In this document: positions 7,717 to 15,563 of the stretch, one piece after another
Numbering within the stretch: the first letter of the stretch is position 1
How the letters are laid out: every line of letters begins with the position of its first letter
Source of the DNA: Nitrospirota bacterium
Lineage (GTDB): Bacteria; Nitrospirota; Nitrospiria; Nitrospirales; NS-4
Direction: 5' to 3'
Length of the DNA: 16,205 bases
Assembly: GCA_005877855.1 (NCBI GenBank)
Contig: VBOF01000142.1
Coordinates: forward strand, 1 to 16,205
The notes under the pieces: generated by a model
Told to the model about the DNA's origin: nothing
Databases searched by the model: none
What the model saw: only the letters and a program-made list of their open reading frames with translations
Program-made: the position numbers and the translations under genes

Positions 7717-8561
7717 AACTTCACCCTTAATGGTTTAGTCATACCTTCGCAGTCGGTCGGGATGGAGTGCAGCCTTAGTAGGTTCTTCAATTCCTCCGCG
7801 GAGCAGAACTCGTGCTGGTGATCTGGATGACTCTTACCAGAGTCACGAGCGACAATTGTATGGCCGTTCAGGACTCCATAAGGCGTTTTCATCGCTTTGA
7901 CGCACTTTTGCAAGACTTGCCGAATTTCATCCAACGAAAAGTGCTCGATCGCTCCATCCCATGTAATAACATCGTAGTCGGTGTCGGGAAACTCATCGGC
8001 GATCAAGTCCTGTTGTACGTAGCGAATCGTGGGATGGCCATGCCACTTGCGCGCGTGGATTATTGCGGTTGGATCGCGATCGACGGCGTCGATCTGTGAC
8101 GCAGTGCCGGAATAGAAATAATAGGGATAGAAGCCGTCACCACAGCAAAGATCGAGCACGCGACAACCTTGGAACATCACCTCGCGTGAAAACACGCCCC
8201 GCTCAACCCAGGACGGCACGCGCAATTCCGCCCACCGGTACAGATCAGCCCGGTGATCGAACCACTCGGGCCGCGCATCAACCCCTTCCCAAAGACGAGA
8301 TGTGTGATAGGCATAGTACCGCCGCAGGTACGATTCAGCAAAACACATCACAGATTCATTAAATGCCAGGTCTCTGATGAACACCCTCAATAAATTGAAA
8401 AGTGTACGAGAGCATGCTAACAGAGAGGGGATAAATGAACGAGAACAGCGAACGGCATAGACCAGCCCGGGAACTTGCCGCAGGAGATTCTTCACCACTC
8501 CTCCTGAGCGTCCCTGGTCTTCATTGCCCGGATGCATACTCCCCTCATAGAGGCCAGCCAT
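7713..8561 (-). CDS. Class I SAM-dependent methyltransferase
   Basis: 282 residues. SAM motif I is VLDLCCGDGFYPYYF (135-149), then IDAVDRDP (157-164) with the ribose-binding acid, and DVITWDGAIEHFS (197-209) as the motif IV/post region. The C-terminus ends HPDHQHEFCSAEELKNLL.., a His-rich segment often seen near the active site of sugar or small-molecule methyltransferases. The first about 60 residues are basic and hydrophobic, with no clear membrane helix. The ATG at 8561 follows the previous stop by 11 bases; an ATG at 8537 after GAGGGG is an alternative. Its DNA looks richer in A+T than neighbouring genes, hinting at separate acquisition. Likely O- or C-methylates the glycan or its precursor; substrate unknown. 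Its stop overlaps the presumed start of the SDR gene. Confidence 0.85.
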   Translation of the reverse strand: MAGLYEGSMHPGNEDQGRSGGVVKNLLRQVPGLVYAVRCSRSFIPSLLACSRTLFNLLRVFIRDLAFNESVMCFAESYLRRYYAYHTSRLWEGVDARPEWFDHRADLYRWAELRVPSWVERGVFSREVMFQGCRVLDLCCGDGFYPYYFYSGTASQIDAVDRDPTAIIHARKWHGHPTIRYVQQDLIADEFPDTDYDVITWDGAIEHFSLDEIRQVLQKCVKAMKTPYGVLNGHTIVARDSGKSHPDHQHEFCSAEELKNLLRLHSIPTDCEGMTKPLRVKF

Positions 8562-8572
8562 ACCCTTTTCTC

Positions 8573-9562
8573 TTATTTGAGTCGGAAAGGGAAAAGAGCT
8601 TTGGCCTTATCGAACACTGATTGGCGTTGACTGCCCAGTCGCCTGATTGCCCGGAGCGCCTCCGACAGCATGAACCGCGACGTGTCGTCCTGACCGAACC
8701 GCTTTTCGTATTCCACGGCGAGATCGCCGGCAAAGCCGAGCTGTGCGTCGAGGCAAGCGAAGACCCAGAGCACCACGTAGTCCCGCTTGCTGAAGTCACC
8801 CTGGGCCAGCCACGACAGGGTCCGCAGGTATCGCGCATTGACCCACCCGGGGCTGATTTTAATCGAGGTGGCCGCCTGATCAAAAGCGGGATCCGGCTCC
8901 ATGGACTTGAGCCGCCTCAGCGTCGAGCTTCTCATTTTGACCGTCCCCTGCACCTCCAGATTGGAGAGCCAGAACCCGCTCTTCAGGAGCTGCTTGTGCG
9001 CGTCGACGAAGAGGTCTTCCCCCACATACGCGTCGATCAGGCCGGGTTCCAGGTCCAGCGCGAGGACTCGTGCCCGCCGGTCTGGCTTGAGGCTCTCGAA
9101 CAGCCGAAGGTCCGTGCCCTGTGAGTCGGTCTTCAACCAATCGACTCCGGGCAAGGCCAGGCGGTCGAGGACCGCATCCAGAGTCGTCGCACGGACGCCT
9201 GCCTCCCGTTCCACGATGAAGAGATCGGCAAAGAGATACTCGCCGAGCGACGCGGCATCCGGCTTGAGCGTGCTGGAGCAGGTAGGCGACTTGGTGAAAT
9301 AGAAGTGCGCGTGAGATCGCCCCGCATCCCCCGTCACCGCCTCGTTGACGATGATTGTTTGATGGTACGGATGGTCCGTCCGAGTCTGCATCTCTCGCAG
9401 GTCCGGGTCGAACCCCACGTAGACCGAGTGCGGGGCAATCGGTTGCCAGACCTCTGGCGGCGCGACCGCCGCGCCGATGTCGAACAAGACGGGACGGCGA
9501 TCCAGTTTTGACAGCAACAGCTCGAAGGCGGCGCCCAGCATCTTTCCTTCCCCCGCGGACAT
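8573..9562 (-). CDS. FkbM family SAM-dependent methyltransferase
   Basis: 329 residues from ATG 9562. SAM motif LFDIGA lies at 26-31 and a GFDPD acid at 50-54. The FkbM C-terminal signature is TTLDAVLDRL..DWLKTDSQGTDLRLFESL (126-158), where most relatives read D-x-E/Q-G. FkbM enzymes O-methylate sugar or polyketide hydroxyls and are common decorators in polysaccharide loci. Alternative starts: TTG 9574, overlapping the previous gene's stop, and ATG 9541, which has GGGGGAAGGA upstream and still keeps the SAM motif. About 95 residues beyond the signature (KMRSSTLRRL onward) extend past the usual domain and are not assigned. Confidence 0.88.
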   Translation of the reverse strand: MSAGEGKMLGAAFELLLSKLDRRPVLFDIGAAVAPPEVWQPIAPHSVYVGFDPDLREMQTRTDHPYHQTIIVNEAVTGDAGRSHAHFYFTKSPTCSSTLKPDAASLGEYLFADLFIVEREAGVRATTLDAVLDRLALPGVDWLKTDSQGTDLRLFESLKPDRRARVLALDLEPGLIDAYVGEDLFVDAHKQLLKSGFWLSNLEVQGTVKMRSSTLRRLKSMEPDPAFDQAATSIKISPGWVNARYLRTLSWLAQGDFSKRDYVVLWVFACLDAQLGFAGDLAVEYEKRFGQDDTSRFMLSEALRAIRRLGSQRQSVFDKAKALFPFRLK

Positions 9563-9566
9563 GGAC

Positions 9567-10367
9567 TCAGGCAATCCTGCAGACGTACGTTTGCGCCGTA
9601 ATAGTTTCGCACATCACCTCGCTCAAATACTCGTGCGGGATGTTTTTCACGACTTCTCGGAGCCTTAGTCCGTGCTCGTCAAGAAGCGTCCGAAATTCGT
9701 CAGCGTTGAACACGATTTCCACAACCGCGCGTCCATAGGCGAACTTCTTCAGGATCGTTGTCGACCGTTTCGTGACGATCGGTACCGTATGGAAGATACA
9801 CCACTTCCGCGCGACACGACGGCTCTCTTGAATTGCCGTTCGATACCCCAGCAGGTGCATCAGGACTGTCCCGGACAGCAGGATGTCGCAGGTGCCATCC
9901 CGCAACGGCAGCGCCGTGGCGTCTCCCACCACGAACGGCTGCCCCGAATAGCGCCGCTTCGCCAGGGCGATCATAGCCGGTGAATAATCCACCCCGATAT
10001 ACCGGAAGGGCCGGTCCCAGAGACTGGCCAGCACTTCGGAATTCCAGGCACTGCCGCACCCCACTTCGACGATCAAGGGGTCCGCCTCGCCGGTCAGCCG
10101 GACGGCCTCGGCCAGCGCGACAAAATCTTCCCTCGGACGCCCCTCGTGCATCTGCCGCAACAGCGGGGCGAAAGCGGCCTCCTGCAGTTCGGCGACGAGC
10201 GGGTCCTGCCATCCGCACAGCAGCTCCGGATGGACGCCATCTTGGAGGATTTCGCAGCCGTACGAGGTCGGGGCGTTCGAACCAGCGTAGAGATACTGTC
10301 CGAACCAACGTTTCAAGGCCCGGCGCATGCCGGTAGGCAACACTTTGCGGGCCACCGACTGTAGCAT
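9567..10367 (-). CDS. SAM-dependent methyltransferase (Methyltransf_11 type)
   Basis: 266 residues from ATG 10367, four bases past the preceding stop; an upstream TTG at 10391 is possible but would overlap. SAM motif I is IVEVGCGSAWNS (99-110), then IGVDYSPAMIALAKRRY (124-140), GDATALPLRDGTCDILL (148-164) and the VLMHL segment (168-172), the classic UbiE/Methyltransf_11 order. A basic N-terminus (RRALKRWFGQY) precedes the domain. It sits between a CgeB-like GT and an FkbM methyltransferase and probably methylates the same glycan or a nucleotide-sugar precursor. The substrate cannot be inferred. The end overlaps or abuts the next gene, depending on which start that gene uses. Confidence 0.9.
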   Translation of the reverse strand: MLQSVARKVLPTGMRRALKRWFGQYLYAGSNAPTSYGCEILQDGVHPELLCGWQDPLVAELQEAAFAPLLRQMHEGRPREDFVALAEAVRLTGEADPLIVEVGCGSAWNSEVLASLWDRPFRYIGVDYSPAMIALAKRRYSGQPFVVGDATALPLRDGTCDILLSGTVLMHLLGYRTAIQESRRVARKWCIFHTVPIVTKRSTTILKKFAYGRAVVEIVFNADEFRTLLDEHGLRLREVVKNIPHEYLSEVMCETITAQTYVCRIA

Positions 10368-10371
10368 TGGG

Positions 10372-11463
10372 CTAAACGTGTTTGCGGACAATGTCGGCCA
10401 GCTCCTTCATGCGCTGCTGGTACGTGTGGTCCCGGAGCGTCCGTTCCTGACCGGCCTTGGCGACGGCCCTGCGCTCCCCATCGTGCTCCAGATAATGCTT
10501 GACTAGCTCGGCGCATTCCTGCGGCGTGCGGTAAGCGACGACCTCTTTCCCCACTTCGAACAGCTCATGCAGGTTGTCTTTCCAGTCCGTCAGGAGGAGC
10601 GTCCCGACGCCGGTCGCCTCGAACAGGCGCATGTTATTGGCAAACCGCTCAGAGAGATCGATATGGCGGTTCAGACCAATTTGGGATTCGGCGAGAATGC
10701 GGTACATCTGCAGTCCCCAGGCTTCGCCGCGGAAAGACCTGCGGATGAGCGAGGTCGCCGGCAACCCCTCCTCGCCGTACCCCCAGAAGTCCATGGGGAC
10801 CTGGCCGGCGACATGCTCGAACAGCCGGTTCCCACCCGTATGATTGGATGTGTACCCCCCGACAAAGACGACGGCAGGCCGGGACTGCACCGATCCCAAC
10901 AGTTTCAGCACGCGCGGCTCGAAGGCGAAGCGAAGGTATTCGCACCGGATCCCCTGCCGCCTGAACCGTTCGACATAGTGCGGCAAGGACGACACGATTA
11001 GATCGTACGGCCCCCAGTCCATGTCTTCGCGGAGGGCATAGGCGGTCTGTCCGACCACGAGTCTCCCTGTTCTCTTGATGGCGCGTAAGAGGGCCGCGTC
11101 CATCCAGTTCATATCCTGCACGTACACGACGTCGGGCTTGAACTTCTCTACCTGCGCCTTGAGGACGGCCATCTGCCAAGCCTTGACCCTGCCGAGCTGG
11201 CAGTAGAGGGGATAGGCCGCCCACAAATGAATCGCATGCTCCCTTGCCCACCGGCGCTGAAGGGGCTCACAATTCGCGACGACTTCGTGCGCGTCATGAC
11301 CCAGCTTTCGCAGATTGATCGAGTAGAAATCAGCCGTGCCGAAGCACTGGTCCATCAGTACGCGCCACTGCTCGGCGTACGGACGGTCAGGCAGATCGGC
11401 GTGCTGCGAGCAGAACGCCCGCAGGAAGCCATGGTAATACGTGTCAATGATGAGAAACGTCAT
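10372..11463 (-). CDS. CgeB/YkvP-like glycosyltransferase (first of tandem pair)
   Basis: 363 residues from ATG 11463. The N-terminal half has FGTADFYSINLRKLGHDAHEV (41-61), then FKPDVVYVQDMNW (108-120), GQTAY (138-142) and YDLIVSSLPHYV (153-164), the acceptor-domain pattern of CgeB-like GT-B proteins. The C-terminal donor domain has VVFVGGYTSNHTG (198-210), NNMRLFEATGVGTLLLTDW (276-294) and GKEVVAYRTPQECAEL (305-320). It matches the next gene over its last 88 residues at about 75% by hand count, but much less before that, and lacks about 40 residues the second copy has near position 85-125. It presumably shares a donor with that paralog but acts on another acceptor. No signal peptide. Confidence 0.88.
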   Translation of the reverse strand: MTFLIIDTYYHGFLRAFCSQHADLPDRPYAEQWRVLMDQCFGTADFYSINLRKLGHDAHEVVANCEPLQRRWAREHAIHLWAAYPLYCQLGRVKAWQMAVLKAQVEKFKPDVVYVQDMNWMDAALLRAIKRTGRLVVGQTAYALREDMDWGPYDLIVSSLPHYVERFRRQGIRCEYLRFAFEPRVLKLLGSVQSRPAVVFVGGYTSNHTGGNRLFEHVAGQVPMDFWGYGEEGLPATSLIRRSFRGEAWGLQMYRILAESQIGLNRHIDLSERFANNMRLFEATGVGTLLLTDWKDNLHELFEVGKEVVAYRTPQECAELVKHYLEHDGERRAVAKAGQERTLRDHTYQQRMKELADIVRKHV

Positions 11464-11574
11464 TGCTCAAGAGCGCCAACCACCCTCGTCCGCACCGGTC
11501 ATCTACTCTACCCGACTGTAAGGCTGGAACCAACCCGATCGGCACGAGACCTGGCTTTTGTCATGAATTCCCCC
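11464..11574. other. 111-bp gap between tandem GT paralogs, with a possible mini-ORF
   Basis: This is the longest non-coding stretch in the window. On the minus strand an ATG at 11564 with GAGGGGG six bases upstream opens an 18-codon frame ending in TAG at 11508, and a second 11-codon frame (ATG 11502) ends three bases before the next gene's ATG. A weak TTGGTT-N17-TAGAGT box also occurs. None is strong alone; it may be an internal leader or promoter, or simply residue from a duplication. No terminator hairpin is evident. Confidence 0.35.
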
Positions 11575-11841
11575 TCACACATATTTGTGGACGAGAGCTA
11601 TCAGCTCCTTCGTGCGCTGCTCATACGTGTGATCCCTGAGTGTCCGCGCCTGTCCGGCTCGAGCGATGGCCTGCCGCTCGGCGTCGTGCGCCAGGTAGTA
11701 CAGGATCAATTCAGCACATTCTTCGGGCGTTCGATAGGCGACCACTTCCTTGCCCCGCGCGAACATCTCGCCAAGATTCTCCTTCCAGTCGGTGAGGAGT
11801 AGGGTCCCCACGCCGGTCGCTTCGAACAGACGCATGTTGTT
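11575..11841 (-). repeat. Paralogous repeat: donor-domain end shared with 10372-10638
   Basis: The last 88 codons of the second CgeB-like gene repeat the last 88 codons of the first. By hand count 66 of 88 residues match, and nucleotide similarity is plain over the NNMRLFEATG block. This marks a tandem duplication or later gene conversion of the 3' part. Confidence 0.8.
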
Positions 11842-12771
11842 GGCGTAGGGAAGCACATCGCCGTGGTGATTGAGCGTGATCCGTGAACAGTTCAGGACGT
11901 GGTACATGTCCCTCCCCCACACTCGTCCCCGATAATGCGCCCGAAGGGGCGACACGGAGGGCAATTGATCGACGGCCGGGGCCCAGATGTGTAACTGAGC
12001 TCGCGAATCCAGTTGTCCGCAGAGCGCCTCCAGAAAGGCGCGCCGCCCGCCGTGGATCCCATGGAAGCTCCCGATGAAGGTCACTTCGTATGCCCCTTCT
12101 CGAGGAGGAAGGCAGGCGAGCACCCGTGGCTCGAAGCCCATACGGTTCAACTCCGCGGGAATGTTATTCGTCCGGAAGTATTCGACGGTGGGCGGGAATG
12201 AGGAGATGATCAGATCGTAGCAAACGTATTCTTGAGCTTTTCCAAGTCGCGTTGCAGCATGCTGACCTAGCAGCAGCCGAACATAGGGCTTCATCTCCCG
12301 AAGAAAGTCGCCGCTGATCTGCAACATGTCCTGGTTGATCAGCACGTCAGGCCGGTACTGCCTGATCTGCGCCGACAAGATGTCGTAAAACCAGGAGGGC
12401 TGCTGACGATCGAGCATGCGCAGGACTGGGAGAAAAACCGTTTTGGAACGCCGCAGCGGTGTGCGGGCAGCCAGCCGCCGCGTCTGCGCCACCATACCCC
12501 GTAACCGCGGCACCAGGCCGGTCGGCTCGGCCAATCGAACCCCATGCTGTCGTGCCCACGCCTTCTGCATGAACTCATTGTTGGCGTGGATGTCGTGCGC
12601 TTCGTACCCGAGTTTCTGCAGGTTGCCGGAATAGAAATCCGCCACCCCGAACAGGCTCTGATTGCGGGTCCTCAGTTGCTCCTCGTAGGACTGCTTCTCC
12701 AAACCTGGATGTTGGCTATAGAGCCAGTGCAGAAATTCGGGGTAATCGGAGTTGAGGAGGAGGACCTTCAT
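11575..12771 (-). CDS. CgeB/YkvP-like glycosyltransferase (second of tandem pair)
   Basis: 398 residues from ATG 12771, which directly follows the TAG of the FkbM gene. It shows LFGVADFYSGNLQKLGYEAHD (40-60), ANNEFMQKAW (63-72), SWFYDILSAQI (126-136), YRPDVLINQDM (139-149), LGQHAATRLG (168-177), YDLIISSFPPTVEYF (185-199), VTFIGSFHGIHGG (230-242), NNMRLFEATGVGTLLLTDW (311-329) and GKEVVAYRTPEECAEL (340-355). Length and motif order match CgeB-like GT-B transferases, which may be annotated spore protein YkvP/CgeB-like. The N-terminal half also matches the truncated copy at the right end of the window. The acceptor is unknown; the donor is probably a nucleotide sugar used at the cytoplasmic face. 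Confidence 0.88.
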   Translation of the reverse strand: MKVLLLNSDYPEFLHWLYSQHPGLEKQSYEEQLRTRNQSLFGVADFYSGNLQKLGYEAHDIHANNEFMQKAWARQHGVRLAEPTGLVPRLRGMVAQTRRLAARTPLRRSKTVFLPVLRMLDRQQPSWFYDILSAQIRQYRPDVLINQDMLQISGDFLREMKPYVRLLLGQHAATRLGKAQEYVCYDLIISSFPPTVEYFRTNNIPAELNRMGFEPRVLACLPPREGAYEVTFIGSFHGIHGGRRAFLEALCGQLDSRAQLHIWAPAVDQLPSVSPLRAHYRGRVWGRDMYHVLNCSRITLNHHGDVLPYANNMRLFEATGVGTLLLTDWKENLGEMFARGKEVVAYRTPEECAELILYYLAHDAERQAIARAGQARTLRDHTYEQRTKELIALVHKYV

Positions 12772-13557
12772 CTAAGCAACGTCACGAGGCACCGCCAGAC
12801 AATGGTAGATCCTTTGGACATCACGGCTAGGATCCAGACGCCGGCCGCTCATGTCGTACAGGTCATAGGCCGCCGCCAACAATTCCTGGCGTCCGGCCCA
12901 TCCGACTTCATCGTGAAATTCTATGATGGCTACGGGTCGGGCTTCACGCAAAAGTCGCCGCATGCCAGCCAGCACCTGCGCCTCCGCCCCCTCGACATCG
13001 ATCTTCACCAGATGAAGCCGGGACCCGGAGGGGAAATAGTCGTCCAACGATATCGCCGGCACTTCCAACTCGGGATCAGTCCGTATCCCCTCCACATCAT
13101 GTCCGACGATATTCCATTCGTGCGAACTATGTTGCCGCCCAGGAAACAGCCATACTCGATCACGCGAACCATCGGAAACGGCGAAGTGTTCAACCCTCAC
13201 TTGGTTGCCACAGCCGTTTGCTCGAATATTTTCCCTCAACAATTGGACATTCTCGGGATGTGCTTCAAAAGCGACCACCAGACCGGCAGAACCGACCAGT
13301 TTTGCAAACAATTCGGTAATGACTCCAACATGCGCGCCTACATCGGCACAGGCCCACCCAGGTTGCACCAATCGCTGAATGGCGCTGCACATGTCCGGCT
13401 CATAGGGGGTGTACTTGTTCAGCCACCGTTGAACGCCCCGAGCCGCTCCGGCCTTCTTCAGCTCATTCTTGAAAGGCGTGGGAAGAATGCGCCGAAATAT
13501 TCCTATGGTCCCGCTTAAGATCCGACCGGCCAGCTTGGGCCATATTCCAGGGGTCAC
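12772..13557 (-). CDS. FkbM family SAM-dependent methyltransferase (second)
   Basis: 261 residues from GTG 13557, with GGAGAGAG some eight bases upstream; a 16-base gap separates it from the exostosin-like gene. Motif I is CADVGAHVGVIT (70-81), then VVAFEAHPEN (94-103), VEHFAVSDGS (122-131) and the FkbM core LHLVKIDVEGAEAQVLAG (181-198), ending with IIEFHDE. This is the canonical FkbM pattern, closer to consensus than the other FkbM protein here. Residues 1-50 are basic. It likely O-methylates a sugar hydroxyl, and its position between two GT genes supports glycan decoration. Sequence composition looks lower in G+C than the CgeB-like genes beside it, suggesting a mosaic origin. Confidence 0.93.
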   Translation of the reverse strand: MTPGIWPKLAGRILSGTIGIFRRILPTPFKNELKKAGAARGVQRWLNKYTPYEPDMCSAIQRLVQPGWACADVGAHVGVITELFAKLVGSAGLVVAFEAHPENVQLLRENIRANGCGNQVRVEHFAVSDGSRDRVWLFPGRQHSSHEWNIVGHDVEGIRTDPELEVPAISLDDYFPSGSRLHLVKIDVEGAEAQVLAGMRRLLREARPVAIIEFHDEVGWAGRQELLAAAYDLYDMSGRRLDPSRDVQRIYHCLAVPRDVA

Positions 13558-13573
13558 AGAATGTCTCTCTCCG

Positions 13574-14674
13574 TCATCGAAAATGCCTGTGCAGATTCCC
13601 GAAAAAGCCTTCGGGGGACAAATAGTCTTCCCATAGCTTCCGGCATTCCCGTTGGAGATCCAGAAACTGCCGGTTCGTGAGCGAGTCGTGAAATGCCGCG
13701 ACTATTTCGCCCACGCGGCTCACCTCCTTTTCGTCCACCCAGACACAATATTCCTTCCAGTTGATTTCCGAGTGAAACGGCAGCACACAGTCGGTATCCA
13801 CGAACACCGGAATGCGGCCACAACAAAGCGTCTCGTAAAGGCGGTAGGAGAAATTCCCGCCGCCTCTCGCACAGAGAACGTAATCGCTTCCCACCGTGTT
13901 CTGCACGTATTCCTGCCGGATCTGTTGCATTTTTTGAACATCGACGCTTCCCTCAGAGAGCAGCGCCCCTCCAAGGAAATGCTCTCGCATCTTGAAGTTG
14001 GCATCAATGACCGGGCTCGCTGCCAGAACACGCAAGACCGTCGTGCGAATGGAGGCATCCGCTTTCCTCAAGCCGAGCGCGGTCAGAAGCCTCTTCGCTC
14101 CGCCTCGTACTGCCTGCTTCAACCTCCCACGGAGAGTCCGCGAGCCGGTGCGGAACGAAGGTGCATAACCACAGAAGCCGACGACGGCTCTCTCCCCCTT
14201 GGACCGCAGAGGCAATTGTCCGCCCAGATATCTTGTCACAAAATCTTCGCTCCAGGCCGGCATCGCGAACTCATTGCGCCTTTGCCGAGAGCGATAGCAC
14301 GAGGTCCTGAATACAAGGGTGTCGTCGTACGGAACTTCCTGATCCGAATCGCTCCAGAAGAAAATCACCGTCGGCTTACGTGCGCGGCGGGCTAGTTCCA
14401 GAAACTGCTCGGCCCGCTTGACTGCCGCTGTGTCGTCGAGGACCTGCTCCCAGGCGCCCGGAAACACCGCAACATCTGCTTTCTCCAACGTCGTCATCTC
14501 AAAAAGACGGCTCCCCACTTCCACATAACGATCGTACCGCCCGCTGGATGGATCGCCAGGGTCTTCCGGATTCTTTCCCCAGAAAGGATAAAGCATAGCA
14601 ACATGCTTCCTCCCTCCGGGCAGATAGGCGCGGTCAGTGAATATTTTTAATTTCGTGCTGCCCCTTGAATTCAT
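13574..14674 (-). CDS. Exostosin-like (GT47) glycosyltransferase
   Basis: 366 residues from ATG 14674, overlapping the upstream stop as ATGA. The C-terminal block DYVLCARGGGNFSYRLYETL followed by CCGRIPVFVDTD (264-295) is the exostosin/GT47 signature, where the R-x-x-E-x-L-x-x-G-x-I-P-V stretch binds the nucleotide sugar. N-terminal features (HVAMLYPFWGK, ADVAVFPGAWEQ, TVIFFWSDSD) fit the GT-B acceptor domain. No membrane anchor is seen, unlike the eukaryotic exostosins. Bacterial GT47-like proteins occur in capsule and exopolysaccharide clusters and usually transfer hexose or hexuronate; the substrate here is unknown. The next gene starts 16 bases on. Confidence 0.88.
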   Translation of the reverse strand: MNSRGSTKLKIFTDRAYLPGGRKHVAMLYPFWGKNPEDPGDPSSGRYDRYVEVGSRLFEMTTLEKADVAVFPGAWEQVLDDTAAVKRAEQFLELARRARKPTVIFFWSDSDQEVPYDDTLVFRTSCYRSRQRRNEFAMPAWSEDFVTRYLGGQLPLRSKGERAVVGFCGYAPSFRTGSRTLRGRLKQAVRGGAKRLLTALGLRKADASIRTTVLRVLAASPVIDANFKMREHFLGGALLSEGSVDVQKMQQIRQEYVQNTVGSDYVLCARGGGNFSYRLYETLCCGRIPVFVDTDCVLPFHSEINWKEYCVWVDEKEVSRVGEIVAAFHDSLTNRQFLDLQRECRKLWEDYLSPEGFFGNLHRHFR

Positions 14675-15549
14675 AGCCTGTCGGCGACTTTCCGGACCAA
14701 CCACTCAAGGTACCGGACGAGAAGCCCTGTCCAAGGAACCCAAACCGGCAGCATCTTCCACCTCCGCTCGAAGTGCGAGAGCGTCCAGGCAGGCGCCAAC
14801 ATATGACGAGTCAAGAGATGGGTCGCATCGTAGAGTGTAAACATAGGCTCTTGGTCGCCAAGCAGTTTTAGGTTGTAGCGTGCATCAGGGCTCTCCAAAG
14901 GGTGCAGCTTTGCACCTCCTCGGATATGGCTGTAATCATGGTTCTGGTGGATGACCATGTTCGCACCGGTTGCATCAATGACAGGAACACCCAGCGAACG
15001 GGCGCGATAGATAAACCAGTTGTCCCATCCAGGCCGTCCCACGCAAAAGGGTGGTATTTCTCCCATCACACCTTTGGGAAATATGAAATAGTCACTGCCC
15101 GCGGGTGGATGCAAAGTCCCGCAACTGGAAACCTGTCTCCTTAGAATTTGCTCCCAATCTTCATTCTTGAAGTCAAGAGGGGCGCTCACGTCCAAATCCC
15201 ACCGTTGGCCTACCATGAGGAAGCGTTGCGCGGTGATGCGCTTAACAGATGCCATCAGGTCGGATAGAAAAATGATATCGGCATTCACATACGCAATGAG
15301 GCGTTCCGTAGCCACTTGTTGAACATGTTCAAAGGCCGAATTGAGGAAAGGGGTCCCGTACTCATTCCGAGCGATATGAGGAAGATGCTTCACACCATAT
15401 TCGGCGGCAGCCTCCGCCACCCCAGGATCATTGCCGCATAGGATCACTTCGCACCGAGGGGAAAGTTGCAGCCAGCTCTGGATTGCATTCCGCTGGATCG
15501 TCCCAATATGTCCCCGAAACGGCTTGGGAATGGAGAAGATGGTCAACAA
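14671..15549 (-). CDS. Putative GT-A-like glycosyltransferase with NAD/DxD-type motif
   Basis: 292 residues starting at TTG 15549, with AAAGGGACGG eight bases upstream; the frame extends to 15651, but that part overlaps the truncated CgeB-like gene and does not look coding. It opens LTIFSIPKPFRGHIGTIQRN, a strand and glycine loop seen in a family of uncharacterised bacterial transferases. AYVNADIIFLSDL (86-98) holds N89-A-D91 where GT-A enzymes carry DxD. VGQRWDLD (113-120), SDYFIFPKGV, GRPGWDNWFIYRA and HQNHDYSHI follow in the family's order. The Asn for Asp change may be tolerated in this subfamily. Context gives a sugar transferase role; nothing defines the linkage. Confidence 0.78.
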   Translation of the reverse strand: MLTIFSIPKPFRGHIGTIQRNAIQSWLQLSPRCEVILCGNDPGVAEAAAEYGVKHLPHIARNEYGTPFLNSAFEHVQQVATERLIAYVNADIIFLSDLMASVKRITAQRFLMVGQRWDLDVSAPLDFKNEDWEQILRRQVSSCGTLHPPAGSDYFIFPKGVMGEIPPFCVGRPGWDNWFIYRARSLGVPVIDATGANMVIHQNHDYSHIRGGAKLHPLESPDARYNLKLLGDQEPMFTLYDATHLLTRHMLAPAWTLSHFERRWKMLPVWVPWTGLLVRYLEWLVRKVADRL

Positions 15550-15563
15550 CGTGCCCGTCCCTT

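Noticed and set aside
11464..11574. Promoter (TTGGTT-N17-TAGAGT)
   Set aside because: Only 3 of 6 and 4 of 6 consensus matches; too weak in a GC-rich genome to call.
12544..13518. Long plus-strand open frame of 324 codons
   Set aside because: It lies antisense to the FkbM and CgeB-like genes, has no family motifs and reads like the reverse of GC-rich codon bias.
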